NCBI GenBank assembly: GCA_041665605.1
Contig: JBAYIO010000001.1
Location: forward strand, 1 to 64,000
DNA length: 64,000 bases
Direction: 5' to 3'
Source: CAIPAT01 sp041665605
GTDB taxonomy: Bacteria; Verrucomicrobiota; Lentisphaeria; Victivallales; Victivallaceae
Shown here: piece by piece, positions 41,793 to 50,143 of the stretch
Numbering within the stretch: position 1 is the first letter of the stretch
Layout of the letters: each line of letters begins with the position of its first letter
The notes under the pieces: model-generated
The model's database searches: none
Seen by the model: the letters and a program-made list of their open reading frames with translations, nothing else
Told to the model about the DNA's origin: nothing
Program-made: the position numbers and the translations under genes

Positions 41793-41982
41793 AATTTCTC
41801 TATATTTAAAGTATAATTTATTTATCAATAATCCGCTAATATTAGCTTCATTTCCTGTTTTTGCCAGATTTTTTAGCTTTTTATCAAAAAAAATACTTTT
41901 TTTGATTTTCGTGCTTGAATATTTGCTTTGAAGCTTTCTATTATAGGCTCTCGAATGTTAAATCATTCGGAAACTAAATGGT

Positions 41983-42058
<76 letters not shown>

Positions 42059-42310
42059 CTTTTTTTTGATACCCGCCCAAGTCACAAACTCCAGTAGGGT
42101 AAAAAAACTCATCCGATGAAAATGACGACGCTTTAAAAGCTTTCCGTCATTTCGCAAGTCAAATATTCCAAGGAATTTTTCTCGTAACAGGCAAATTTAT
42201 CAAGCAGTTTTGTGATTTGGCATGATTTTTTTGCTTCAATTTGCATGACCATACAATAATAGTCCAGCCGGATCTAACCGGAATGAATAAAGAAGATAGT
42301 CGAAAATCAG

Positions 42311-43230
42311 TTACGCCGCTTGACGGTAGTAATACTTCAGCAGTCCGCCAAGTCGCTCTCTGGTTTTGATCTTTCCAGAGACATTCCCGACTTCTGCTGC
42401 CGGGAATGGAATGGTATTGTTTAAGCCTTGATGATTTCGTTCCTGATGAAAATGACTGACATACTCGTTCAGCGTATACTGTAAAGGCTTTTTTGCCAAA
42501 TAGTACCTGTTTATCAAGAACTTCAACTTTTACCGATTTTACCCAGCGCTCCGCGAAAGCATTCAAATTTGAGGACATTGCTGGAAATTTTAAGGTTTGG
42601 ATTCCGGCAGTATTCATGATCGTATCAACCTGAGCAGTATATTTTGTGTCACGATCATGAATCAGATATTTTGCATCGCGAAGTTCGCCATCCCAGCCGG
42701 TTAAGCTTCTGGCGACCTGCGCCATTCATTCCCCATTGGGATGGTCGGTAATTCATCTTTCTGGTTTTAACTTGAATAAAGAACAGCACATAGTAGGTCA
42801 CGAGTCCGAATGGAGTCCAAACTTCAGCAGTAAAAAAGTCGGTAGCCCAAATTACATCTTTATGGATTCTTATGAATTCGGACTATGTCATGCCGCATTT
42901 CAGTCTTTCTCCTGATAGGTTCAAGCCATTACGCCGCATGATATTCGCAACTGTCGTTCCGGAAACATCATACCCAAGGTTTTTGATTGCTCCGGCAATC
43001 CGGTCATATCCTCAAGTTTTATTTTCTCCAGAGAATTTCATCACAAGTTGCTCAATTTCAACATCAACTTTAGGCCGACCAACCTTTCGCTTAACTTTTG
43101 ATGAATCAAATTTTTGAGCAATCAGTTTTTTATGCCAGAGCAAAATAGTTTCAGGTCTGACAATGGTCACAAATTCAATATCTGAGCCAGAAGCAGCTTC
43201 GCTGCTTTCCAGAAATCTGTTTTCAAACTA
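42311..43230 (-). pseudogene. Decayed integrase-core (rve) transposase
   Basis: Read on the minus strand across frames, a DDE transposase of the integrase-core type can be traced: an N-terminal part (VRPETILLWHKKLIAQKF, VGRPKVDVEIEQLV), GYDRIAGAIKNLGYDVSGTTVANI, VIWATDFFTAEVW (first Asp), YLIHDRDTKYT (second Asp), NAFAERWVKSVK (Glu) and EYVSHFHQERNHQGLNN. At least two in-frame stops lie in the front half, and frameshifts near 42725 and 42520 divide the rest. It is dead. It lies 250 bases from tRNA-Phe, but no terminal repeats were found. Confidence 0.7.
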
Positions 43231-43334
43231 TTCCCCTTCCCTATTTCAGCAAAAAGGCGAAAATATAAGCGCTGATAGTAGAAATCAATAAAAACTTTAC
43301 CTTTTTAACTCAAATTTACCATTGATCGAGTTTT

Positions 43335-44237
43335 TTACCCCAGGGGGGGGATTTTGTTCCAAAGCGACGGACGGATTATCTTTTCATCAAGCAGCGGTAT
43401 TGATGCTTTAATTTTCTGCTGCAATGCTGCCGACAGAGGGCCTTTTTCGATTAACTGTAGATTATGCTTGAACTGTTCAATATTGTCCACTCCGGTCAAA
43501 ACACTTGTTATTGCCGGATTGCTCAAAACGAACCTCATACAGAGTTCGGACATATCCATTCCCGCGTCAGCGGCCAGGCATGCCAGTTTGCAACGAATGG
43601 GAATGACTTCATGCAATGATTCTCTTATTTTGTCTTCCGGCATCAGCAGCAAACCCTGGAGGTATACACTCCGGGCGAACACCACAATCCCGTTTTTCTG
43701 AGCCAACGAAAAGAACGCGTCAAACCGTTTGTCCAGGATATTGTAAGGCAGTTGAACATATTTGATGCCTGCTGCAATCGCATCATTGCAATATTGATTG
43801 GTGTCCAGCGAAATTCCGGCCCCGCCAATCAACCCTTTCCGTTCCAGGCTTTGCAGAATTCCAATATATTTGATGTCCTGTTCAACATGGAACAGGCAGG
43901 CTGTAAGACGTTTGATACCCAGCCGGGCCAGTGAATTTTCCACACTTTCAACGATAAAACGCTCCGCGGCGCTTTCGGAAAGATTCTGTTGACTTATGCC
44001 TGGAACTTTGCTGATGACCTCCATTTTGTCTTTGAGGTTCAATTCCGCCAGAGCACGGCCCAGCACTGCTTCGCTGTCGCCGTAACCGGCGGCGGTATCC
44101 AGACAGTTCACTCCGCTTTCGTATGCAGCCTGAATAATATCCCTGGCGTTTTCATAGGACGGCTTGCCGGCGGTATTCGCGATGCCGTAATTGAGCCCGA
44201 ATTGAACAGTTCCCAGCATGAGTTTTGAAAAATCCAT
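43335..44237 (-). CDS. Aldo/keto reductase
   Basis: The 300-residue product is an NADPH-type aldo/keto reductase: MLGTVQFGLNYGIAN, LDTAAGYGDSEAVLGRAL (catalytic Asp/Tyr), EVISKVPG (Lys), CLFHVE (His). The C-terminal AITSVLTGVDNIEQFKHNL fits the nucleotide site. AAGGAA precedes the ATG. It is the last gene of the sugar-acid operon starting at 46831, 18 bases after the SDR gene. Its C-terminus is coded partly by a G8 run (43343-43350), so the last residues may vary. Confidence 0.88.
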   Translation of the reverse strand: MDFSKLMLGTVQFGLNYGIANTAGKPSYENARDIIQAAYESGVNCLDTAAGYGDSEAVLGRALAELNLKDKMEVISKVPGISQQNLSESAAERFIVESVENSLARLGIKRLTACLFHVEQDIKYIGILQSLERKGLIGGAGISLDTNQYCNDAIAAGIKYVQLPYNILDKRFDAFFSLAQKNGIVVFARSVYLQGLLLMPEDKIRESLHEVIPIRCKLACLAADAGMDMSELCMRFVLSNPAITSVLTGVDNIEQFKHNLQLIEKGPLSAALQQKIKASIPLLDEKIIRPSLWNKIPPLG

Positions 44238-44255
44238 AATTATATTCCTTAAATG

Positions 44256-45044
44256 CTATTTTGCCGTATAACCGCCGTCTACCGGGATATTGGTACCGGT
44301 AAGATACGCCGAGGCATCGGAAGCCAGAAAAACAATGATCCCTTTCAAGTCAGTATCGTTGGCCATCCGTCCGAGCTGGGTTCTGGCGCTGTAATTCTTA
44401 ACGAATTGCTCCGGCTGGGTTGACTCTTGTAACCCTCCCGGCGACACGCAGTTGACCCTGACATTGTAATGGCCGAGAATGCTGGCCGCCCAGCGGGTAA
44501 AATTGATCATGCCGCCCTTTTCGTAAAAGTAAATTGGTGATGGATTGGGATTCATGTCCGTTCCAGCGTAATTCGCCATTTCAATCCCGACCATTCCCAT
44601 CATCGAACCGATGTTAATGATCGAGCCGCTCTGCTGTTTCTTCATTTCTTCGGCAAAAAGCCTGGTGATCGTGAACAGCGCGGATGCATTGATATGCAAG
44701 CTGCGGTCAAATTCCGCCAGCGGATAATCCCATCCGTTCATGGCGGAACGGATGACCGCGTTATTGACCAGCACATCAATTCTGCCGCAACGCCGCATAA
44801 GTTCTTCATGCAGCGCGAAAATTGATTTTTCATCTTCTAGGTCGAGTCGCAGCGCAGTGACTTCGTATCCTCTGGCGCGTTCTTCCGCCGCGACTTTTTC
44901 CAGCGCTTCGAGATTGCGTGACGCGATATAAGTTTCGGCTCCGGCCTCCGCCAGCGCCGCCACGATCTGACGGCCATATTTACCTGCTCCGCCGGTCAGC
45001 AGCGCTACTTTGCCCTTCAATGAGAAACTTGCCAGTACATCCAT
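44256..45044 (-). CDS. Short-chain dehydrogenase/reductase
   Basis: The 262-residue enzyme has the SDR fold: cofactor motif LLTGGAGKYGR (TGGxGxxG form, with Lys where many have Gly), DLEDE, NNAV, the catalytic Ser (INIGSMMG), Tyr and Lys (YFYEK, fitting YxxxK), VNCVSPGG and the final VDGGYTAK. The variant NNAV and TGGAGKYG resemble gluconate 5-dehydrogenase-like SDRs. AGGAG precedes the ATG. Together with its operon neighbours it probably oxidises or reduces a sugar or sugar acid. Confidence 0.92.
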   Translation of the reverse strand: MDVLASFSLKGKVALLTGGAGKYGRQIVAALAEAGAETYIASRNLEALEKVAAEERARGYEVTALRLDLEDEKSIFALHEELMRRCGRIDVLVNNAVIRSAMNGWDYPLAEFDRSLHINASALFTITRLFAEEMKKQQSGSIINIGSMMGMVGIEMANYAGTDMNPNPSPIYFYEKGGMINFTRWAASILGHYNVRVNCVSPGGLQESTQPEQFVKNYSARTQLGRMANDTDLKGIIVFLASDASAYLTGTNIPVDGGYTAK

Positions 45045-45056
45045 GTCCGTATGCTC

Positions 45057-45872
45057 CTATTTGGCGTAAATGCTTCTAGTTGACTGAACGTCTATTCCGG
45101 CGACGGTATTGACGATTTCGGCGTATGCCGCCGTCAACGCACAGACATCAGCTCCGATGTTGATAAAACGGTATCCCATATCAACCAGTTCCTTGTAGTT
45201 TGCCAGACTGCCCACGGTTCCAGCGATTTTGCCGTGCTTAATGGCGGTCTCCGCAATCCGCTTTCTGGTTTCAGCAACCAGCGGGTTGGCAAAGTTGCCG
45301 GGATCGCCGATGGAATGGGTGAAATCGCCCGGTCCGAAAAACAGCATGTCATAACCATCCAGCGCGGCGATGGCCTCCAGTTCGTTCAGCGGTTCCGGGT
45401 CTTCAATCTGCAATATCACAAACCGTTCCCGGTTGGCTTGCTCCAGATAATCTTTCAGCGGCACCTGGCAATATTTGCCGTCAGCGTTGCCGCCGTCCAG
45501 CGGCCGCCGCCCGACGGGATGAAAGCGGGTGGTTTTAACGATATCTTTCGCCTCCTGCAAACTCATCACATGCGGGATCATAATTCCAGTGGCGTCCAGT
45601 TCCAGCGGGCGGATGTAATCGCTGTAGCCGCACTTGGGAACCCGGCACACCAGATCGCAATCGTACGCCTTTGCCGCCAGAATCTGTTCCTGAATAACGC
45701 GGTAATCATTGCCGACATGCTCCTGGCAGGTCCATACGCAATCGACCCCGCTCATGGCGGCAATTTCAACGGCCCTGGGATCGGACAGGTTCATTTTGGT
45801 ACAGAGCGCTACTTTGCCGTTGCGAAGTTTTTTCAGTACACGGCTGGAACGCATTTTGAATTCTTTATTCAT
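45057..45872 (-). CDS. HpcH/HpaI-family aldolase
   Basis: The 271-residue enzyme is a class II, metal-dependent pyruvate aldolase: RNGKVALCTKMNLSDPRAVEIAAMSGVDCVW, HVGNDYR, IMIPHV, HPVGRRPLDGG (catalytic region) and ILQIEDPEPLNELEAI (metal Glu). Family members cleave 2-keto-3-deoxy sugar acids to pyruvate and an aldehyde. The start overlaps the oxidoreductase stop by four bases (ATGA); an internal ATG six codons later is possible. Operon context points to a 2-keto-3-deoxy-acid substrate. Confidence 0.92.
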   Translation of the reverse strand: MNKEFKMRSSRVLKKLRNGKVALCTKMNLSDPRAVEIAAMSGVDCVWTCQEHVGNDYRVIQEQILAAKAYDCDLVCRVPKCGYSDYIRPLELDATGIMIPHVMSLQEAKDIVKTTRFHPVGRRPLDGGNADGKYCQVPLKDYLEQANRERFVILQIEDPEPLNELEAIAALDGYDMLFFGPGDFTHSIGDPGNFANPLVAETRKRIAETAIKHGKIAGTVGSLANYKELVDMGYRFINIGADVCALTAAYAEIVNTVAGIDVQSTRSIYAK

Positions 45873-46831
45873 TTATCAAATTCCTTTAAATTGATGATAC
45901 GATGATGGTTGTTCCTGCTTTCGATGCCGCCGATGATCAATCGCATCAGTTCATCGGTTTCGCTGAACGGAAACGGATATTTTCCGGAACGCAGAAAATC
46001 GACGAATGCCTGAAGCTGCGCTTTGAAGGCATAAAATGTATCATTCGACGTGATTGTAAGATTGCCGGTAGTGCCGGAAAGGCGCAGCGCCCCGCCATAC
46101 TGGACGTCCTTGATGCAGGCAATGACAATATCAATTCCCCTGCGGTGGGTCATGTGGACGATGTTGCGTTCGGCGGTGCCGGTGTTCTGGATGGTTTCGA
46201 AGCCCGGCCCGACAATCGGATAGATCGCTTCCAGCGCATGAATGCCGTATGTTTCCCATTTCTTCGCCATCGGCATGGAAATGAAACGCAGTTCTCCCAA
46301 CTCTTCAGTACGCAAATGATACGGTTTGAACTCTTTAACATAGCGCATGCAGCTCGATGACATGATCGGACGCTTTTCATCCACCTGTTTGCGGAAATAT
46401 TCCAGATCATGACGGTTATCGCAGAGCGGTTTGTCAATAAATACCGGAAGTCCGGCATTGATAAACGGCCTGCACCGCTCAACATGTTCGCTGCCAATAT
46501 CAGTAGCGATGATTACTGCGTCAACATTGCCTATCATTGCTTCAGGCTTATCGACAACATTGGGTATCAGCGAACATTTCGCCACATGTTCCGCGTCCTG
46601 ACGGCGATTACAGAAAATGTGTGTGACATTCGCCCCGGTTATCCGTAATGTATCCGGGTTCTCCTTATTCAGGTAGACGGGGATGCCGGCGAACGGGCAT
46701 TCATTAGTCATGACTTCGCGGTTGTAACCATTGAAAATGGCACTCCAGGAATACGGGTGTCCATTGCCTTCCGTCATTCCGATCACCCCCAGCCGGATTG
46801 CTTCAGCATTTCTTAATGATATTTCAGACAT
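45869..46831 (-). CDS. Gfo/Idh/MocA-family oxidoreductase
   Basis: From the chosen ATG the protein has about 320 residues. An N-terminal Rossmann region (RLGVIGMTEGNGH, VDAVIIATDIGSEHVE, GLPVFIDKPLCDN) includes the family EKP-type motif, here DKP, and an alpha/beta C-terminal domain follows. The G-x-G-x-x-G pattern is changed to GMTEGNG, so cofactor binding may be altered. The frame extends to 46870 but GTGGGG at about 46846 favours ATG 46831. First gene of the operon, with a promoter and two operators upstream. Confidence 0.88.
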   Translation of the reverse strand: MSEISLRNAEAIRLGVIGMTEGNGHPYSWSAIFNGYNREVMTNECPFAGIPVYLNKENPDTLRITGANVTHIFCNRRQDAEHVAKCSLIPNVVDKPEAMIGNVDAVIIATDIGSEHVERCRPFINAGLPVFIDKPLCDNRHDLEYFRKQVDEKRPIMSSSCMRYVKEFKPYHLRTEELGELRFISMPMAKKWETYGIHALEAIYPIVGPGFETIQNTGTAERNIVHMTHRRGIDIVIACIKDVQYGGALRLSGTTGNLTITSNDTFYAFKAQLQAFVDFLRSGKYPFPFSETDELMRLIIGGIESRNNHHRIINLKEFDK

Positions 46832-46850
46832 TTCATCTGACCCCACAATA

Positions 46851-46928
46851 ATTAATATTATTAATATCAATTATTTTAATCCACGCCGCCATTAATGTCA
46901 AGAGCTATTACGTATTAATATTATTAAA
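46851..46928. promoter_or_regulatory. Paired palindromic operators around the oxidoreductase operon promoter
   Basis: ATTAATATTATTAAT at 46851-46865 is a perfect 7-1-7 palindrome. A second copy with one change (ATTAATATTATTAAA) lies at 46914-46928, 63 bases away, six helical turns. They flank the minus-strand promoter at 46873-46901. Both sit in the divergent region between the operon and the FadR-type gene at 47001, so they are good candidates for its binding sites. Confidence 0.6.
46873..46901 (-). promoter_or_regulatory. Promoter of the oxidoreductase-aldolase-SDR-AKR operon
   Basis: On the minus strand a perfect TTGACA (46901-46896), a 17-base spacer and TAAAAT (46878-46873). Start of transcription would fall close to the first palindrome at 46851-46865. 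Confidence 0.65.
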
Positions 46929-47000
46929 TTTAAAATTCATGTTTTTAAATTTGCATTATTGCGCAGTGGAATCATATTGTTAGAAAAATAGAGCAGGAAA

Positions 47001-47699
47001 ATGATTGAACATTTAGAAAACGATACGCTGACCAGACAAACGATACAGAACATTCTTAATTACATCAAAGACAACGCCTTGAAGTCCGGCGACTTTCTGC
47101 CGCCGGAACTGGAAATGGTAAAAGAGTTCAAGGTGTCCAGGGTGATTATTCGCGAGGCATTCAGTTATTTGAAAGGACTAGGAATGATTACATCGCGGCG
47201 CGGCAGCGGGTTCAAGATCGCGCAAGTCGATCTTGTCCGGGTCATGCGGCAGGTGCTGGAGCAGCTTTCATATTTCAGTTCGTCAGAACTCAAGGAACTG
47301 TTTTCACTGCGGCGGATAATGGAGATCGGCGCGGTTTACGAAGCAGTCCACAACGCGTCGGCGGAAGACCTCGCAGAAATTGCGGCGGCAGCGGACAATC
47401 TCGACCGCGCAGTAGACAACCCTGACAGCACAATGAAAGATTTCGGCCAGGCGGAACTGCGTTTTCACCGCGCGATCATGAAACCGGCCAACTGCCGGAT
47501 GCTGGATGTAATCAATGCGGCACTCGATAAATATTTCATGTCCGGCGATAATATTTCCCCGTCGCCGATTGTAAATGTCGCCACCTTGAGGGACAACAAC
47601 TGTCAGCATCGTTTGATTGCGCTGGCATTCCAGACCCGCAATCCGGATGTGGCGCTGCTGGCCCTGAACCGCCATCTGTCTCCGGTCCGGATAGACTGA
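47001..47699 (+). CDS. FadR-type GntR regulator (FCD domain)
   Basis: The 232-residue protein has a GntR winged helix (RQTIQNILNYIKDNALKSGDFLPPE, VSRVIIREAFSYLKGLGMI, RRGSGF) and an FCD helical effector domain (ELFSLRRIMEIGAVYEAVHNA; RFHRAIMKPANCRMLD, with the conserved Arg-His and metal-binding His). FCD regulators sense sugar acids or organic acids. It is divergent from the sugar-acid operon and likely controls it through the palindromes at 46851 and 46914. A weak GCAGGA site precedes the ATG. Confidence 0.92.
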   Translation: MIEHLENDTLTRQTIQNILNYIKDNALKSGDFLPPELEMVKEFKVSRVIIREAFSYLKGLGMITSRRGSGFKIAQVDLVRVMRQVLEQLSYFSSSELKELFSLRRIMEIGAVYEAVHNASAEDLAEIAAAADNLDRAVDNPDSTMKDFGQAELRFHRAIMKPANCRMLDVINAALDKYFMSGDNISPSPIVNVATLRDNNCQHRLIALAFQTRNPDVALLALNRHLSPVRID

Positions 47700-47728
47700 C
47701 AAAAGGCCATTGCAGTTTATGAATTGGC

Positions 47729-48820
47729 TTATTTCACCGAATCGCGGATAATTAACGACACTTGAGTTTTCAGTTGAATCGTATCCATCCGGTTGTCCGG
47801 ATTTTCAATCCGTTCGAGCAGCAATTCAGCGGCCCGCTGTCCCATGTGGGAACTGGCCTGACGGACGCTGTCGAGGCGGGGGGATACGTGTTCACATAAT
47901 TCGCTGTCATCGAAACCGACTATTGCAACATCCTTAGGAATTCGTTTCCCGGCCTGGGTCAAAAGATTCATCGTCCTGATCGCCGTGCCGTCGTTAATAC
48001 CGAAAATGCCATCGACATCTTTCAGTCTATTGACCACTTCAGCGCTGGACTCTTTTTCGTTAAGCGTCATATTACGCAGCGATATAATTTTATCGGAATT
48101 GACCGTAACTCCTGCGGCGTTCATGGTCTCACAAAAACCGCGGACGCGGTCTCTGACCGAACTGCTGCCGTCGAAAGGATCAGACATAACCGCCACGTTC
48201 TTACGGTTTGCGGAAAGCAGGCGTTCCGCCGCAAGCGCCCCGCCGCGGTAATTATCGGCGCTGACCGAGTCCAGATAACCGGCGCCTTTGCCATTATTAT
48301 TAAAACACAAAACCGGAACATTCAATTGTTGCAGTTTGCTCCATATCGGAGAATCTTCGCTGGCGCATGAATCAACGATGATTCCCGCCATTCCCTGGGA
48401 TACCAGCTTATTAATCAGCGCCAGTTCCTCCTTGTCGCGAACTTCCCCCGAAGTATTAGGCGTGGGTTCAACGCTGACAGGAAAGTAACCATGTTCAAGA
48501 ATAACTTTACGCATACTTATAAACGCATCAGTCATAAAATTGCCTGTACGCTGTGCGACATATGGCAACAGGACTCCGACAAATTTACTGGTTGGATGCA
48601 ACTGTTCGGTTACGTAAGTGCCGGAACCGACCCGGCTGGTCAGCCGCCCTTCACTCGCGAGCATTGACACCGCCCGCTGAATGGTAGGAATACTGGCCCC
48701 GTATTCTTGAGCCAGCGCACGAAATGACGGCAGCCGCTGTCCTGCTCTAATCCGGTTTTTATTGATGCTGTCAAGTATTTTCGGTTTGACTTCTTCACAA
48801 GTAACCATCTTTTTTGCCAT
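47729..48820 (-). CDS. GntR/LacI-type chimeric transcriptional regulator
   Basis: The 363-residue product has a GntR-like winged helix (VKPKILDSINKNRIRAGQRLPSF, ALAQEYGASIPTIQRAVSMLASEG, RVGSGTYV) and a LacI-like sensor domain (FVGVLLPYVAQ, GIIVDS, VSADNYRGGALAAERLL, DVAIVGFDDSELCEHVSPRLDSVRQ). The frame extends to 48871 but CCGGAGG seven bases before ATG 48820 sets the start. It is in the same orientation as the pseudopilin at 48915-49685 and follows it, with its own promoter between. Likely target: the genes from 50144. Confidence 0.92.
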   Translation of the reverse strand: MAKKMVTCEEVKPKILDSINKNRIRAGQRLPSFRALAQEYGASIPTIQRAVSMLASEGRLTSRVGSGTYVTEQLHPTSKFVGVLLPYVAQRTGNFMTDAFISMRKVILEHGYFPVSVEPTPNTSGEVRDKEELALINKLVSQGMAGIIVDSCASEDSPIWSKLQQLNVPVLCFNNNGKGAGYLDSVSADNYRGGALAAERLLSANRKNVAVMSDPFDGSSSVRDRVRGFCETMNAAGVTVNSDKIISLRNMTLNEKESSAEVVNRLKDVDGIFGINDGTAIRTMNLLTQAGKRIPKDVAIVGFDDSELCEHVSPRLDSVRQASSHMGQRAAELLLERIENPDNRMDTIQLKTQVSLIIRDSVK

Positions 48821-48836
48821 ATAAAGCCTCCGGCAT

Positions 48837-48865
48837 AATCTAACAGTGTAATGAACAATTGTCAA
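48837..48865 (-). promoter_or_regulatory. Promoter of the LacI-like regulator
   Basis: On the minus strand TTGACA (48865-48860), 17 bases, TAGATT (48842-48837). All six -35 positions match consensus. Confidence 0.6.
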
Positions 48866-48880
48866 GGACAATTAGATTGT
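48855..48880. promoter_or_regulatory. Palindromic operator pair at the regulator promoter
   Basis: ACAATTGT (48855-48862) and ACAATTAGATTGT (48868-48880; arms ACAAT/ATTGT) are both palindromic and share the ACAATT half-site. The first overlaps the -35 hexamer. This suits autorepression by the regulator at 47729-48820. Confidence 0.45.
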
Positions 48881-48914
48881 TGTACAGAGGCGCTTTGTTA
48901 CAGTTATCTGGAGC

Positions 48915-49685
48915 TCACAGGACATCGCCGAATTGAAGGTTAGTAGGCTTTTCCGGAGCATGGCTGCCGCCGTATAATGACTGACCAGTGCCGATTGATC
49001 CGCTTGGCCAGCGGATCAAATCATCCCTGGTCATTGTTTTGGCGGAACCATCCAGCATCCACGCATTGGCAGTATTTCCGGGGTGACGCATATGAATAGT
49101 GCGGGTGGCAGTAGCAGGGCTCAGATCAAACCCGGCAAACTGGTCGCCGGTGGAGCCGCCGGCGACAGCAACCGAGTCAATCAGCGCATAATTTTTACTC
49201 GGGCTTTTCGGCCAGTATTGTACAACTCCGGCGACAAGCCGGTGTTTCCACCACTCTTCGGGACGCCGCTGAATGTATGTCGTTTGATTGAGCTGCAATC
49301 CGCCATAACATCTGCTAATCTGAAACGTGTTCATCTTCATTGGGATCGGGCAGCGGAATGCATTCAGATTATCAAGATAGTTTCCCGCCTTAATCGTTTT
49401 GCCGGAATTACGCCAAGGCCCGACAAATGAATCCCAGGTGTTGTACATCGTCCCTCCCCCCGTAACCGGCGAGGTTAAATCCGGCTGATTGAGCGGCATG
49501 AAACCATAAAAATCATTGCCGTAGAGAATCCATCCGGTTCCGCATTGCTTGAGATTGCTGATACATTTGATAGATTTGGATTTTTCGCGGGCTTTATTCA
49601 GCGCCGGCAGCAGCATCGAAGCCAAAATGGCGATGATCGCGATCACAATGAGGAGTTCAATCAATGTAAAATTACGCTTCATCAT
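48915..49685 (-). CDS. Pseudopilin with C-terminal soluble domain
   Basis: The 256-residue protein starts MMKRNFTLIELLIVIAIIA, a class III prepilin signal with Phe +1 and Glu +5, then ILASMLLPALNKAREKSK. The soluble part differs from the two pilins near 14 kb, with several Cys (KCISNLKQCGTGW, NAFRCP) and a late HMRHPGNTANAWMLDGSAKTM motif, the position equivalent to the F-L-D-G-H motif of the others. AGGAG precedes the double ATG. It lies upstream of a LacI-like regulator and is divergent from the secreted beta-helix gene at 50144. Confidence 0.85.
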   Translation of the reverse strand: MMKRNFTLIELLIVIAIIAILASMLLPALNKAREKSKSIKCISNLKQCGTGWILYGNDFYGFMPLNQPDLTSPVTGGGTMYNTWDSFVGPWRNSGKTIKAGNYLDNLNAFRCPIPMKMNTFQISRCYGGLQLNQTTYIQRRPEEWWKHRLVAGVVQYWPKSPSKNYALIDSVAVAGGSTGDQFAGFDLSPATATRTIHMRHPGNTANAWMLDGSAKTMTRDDLIRWPSGSIGTGQSLYGGSHAPEKPTNLQFGDVL

Positions 49686-50143
49686 AGCAATCTCCTTTTA
49701 ATATTGTAAATTTTATTCTGACACACTATAATTACCAATCTAGAATGATTTCACAGCAACTAATATGTGACATATAATTGCAACAGTCCGTAAACATGCC
49801 TATCTATGTCCCGTATCCGTCAACTATTTCATTCTACCTGATTCATCCACATTGTCTTTGGTATTGTTTAAAGAGTATAATACAATTACAAGCAAATGTC
49901 AAGTGCAAATCTAGAAAAAACAAAAATATCTCAAAAAAAGGCAATACACTCCTGAAATGAGTAATTATTTATTAATATACGATAGCGAATAAAGCTATAT
50001 TCTCGCAAGGCAAAGATACCCGCCAGTACATTAATTCACTAAAACATTCTTTCATTTTTACAAAATAGATTTGACATTTAACTAAATGTATTGTATACTT
50101 ACAGCAACATCATTAAAGAAAAAATTTAAAAGGCACATGGCTT
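49686..50143. other. 458-bp AT-rich divergent regulatory region
   Basis: Between the pseudopilin and the beta-helix gene. No gene is supported; a 60-codon frame at 49778 has no ribosome binding site. It contains a consensus promoter for the right-hand operon at 50071-50099 and must hold the pseudopilin promoter, which I could not place with confidence. Confidence 0.55.
50071..50099 (+). promoter_or_regulatory. Near-consensus promoter of the beta-helix/TIM-HEAT operon
   Basis: TTGACA (50071-50076), 17-base spacer, TATACT (50094-50099). Eleven of twelve positions match consensus. The leader to the ATG at 50144 would be about 38 bases. Confidence 0.75.

Noticed and set aside
43343..43350. G8 run as a phase-variation switch in the aldo/keto reductase gene
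   Set aside because: It lies in the last few codons, so slippage would alter only the tail; no sign of an alternative longer protein.
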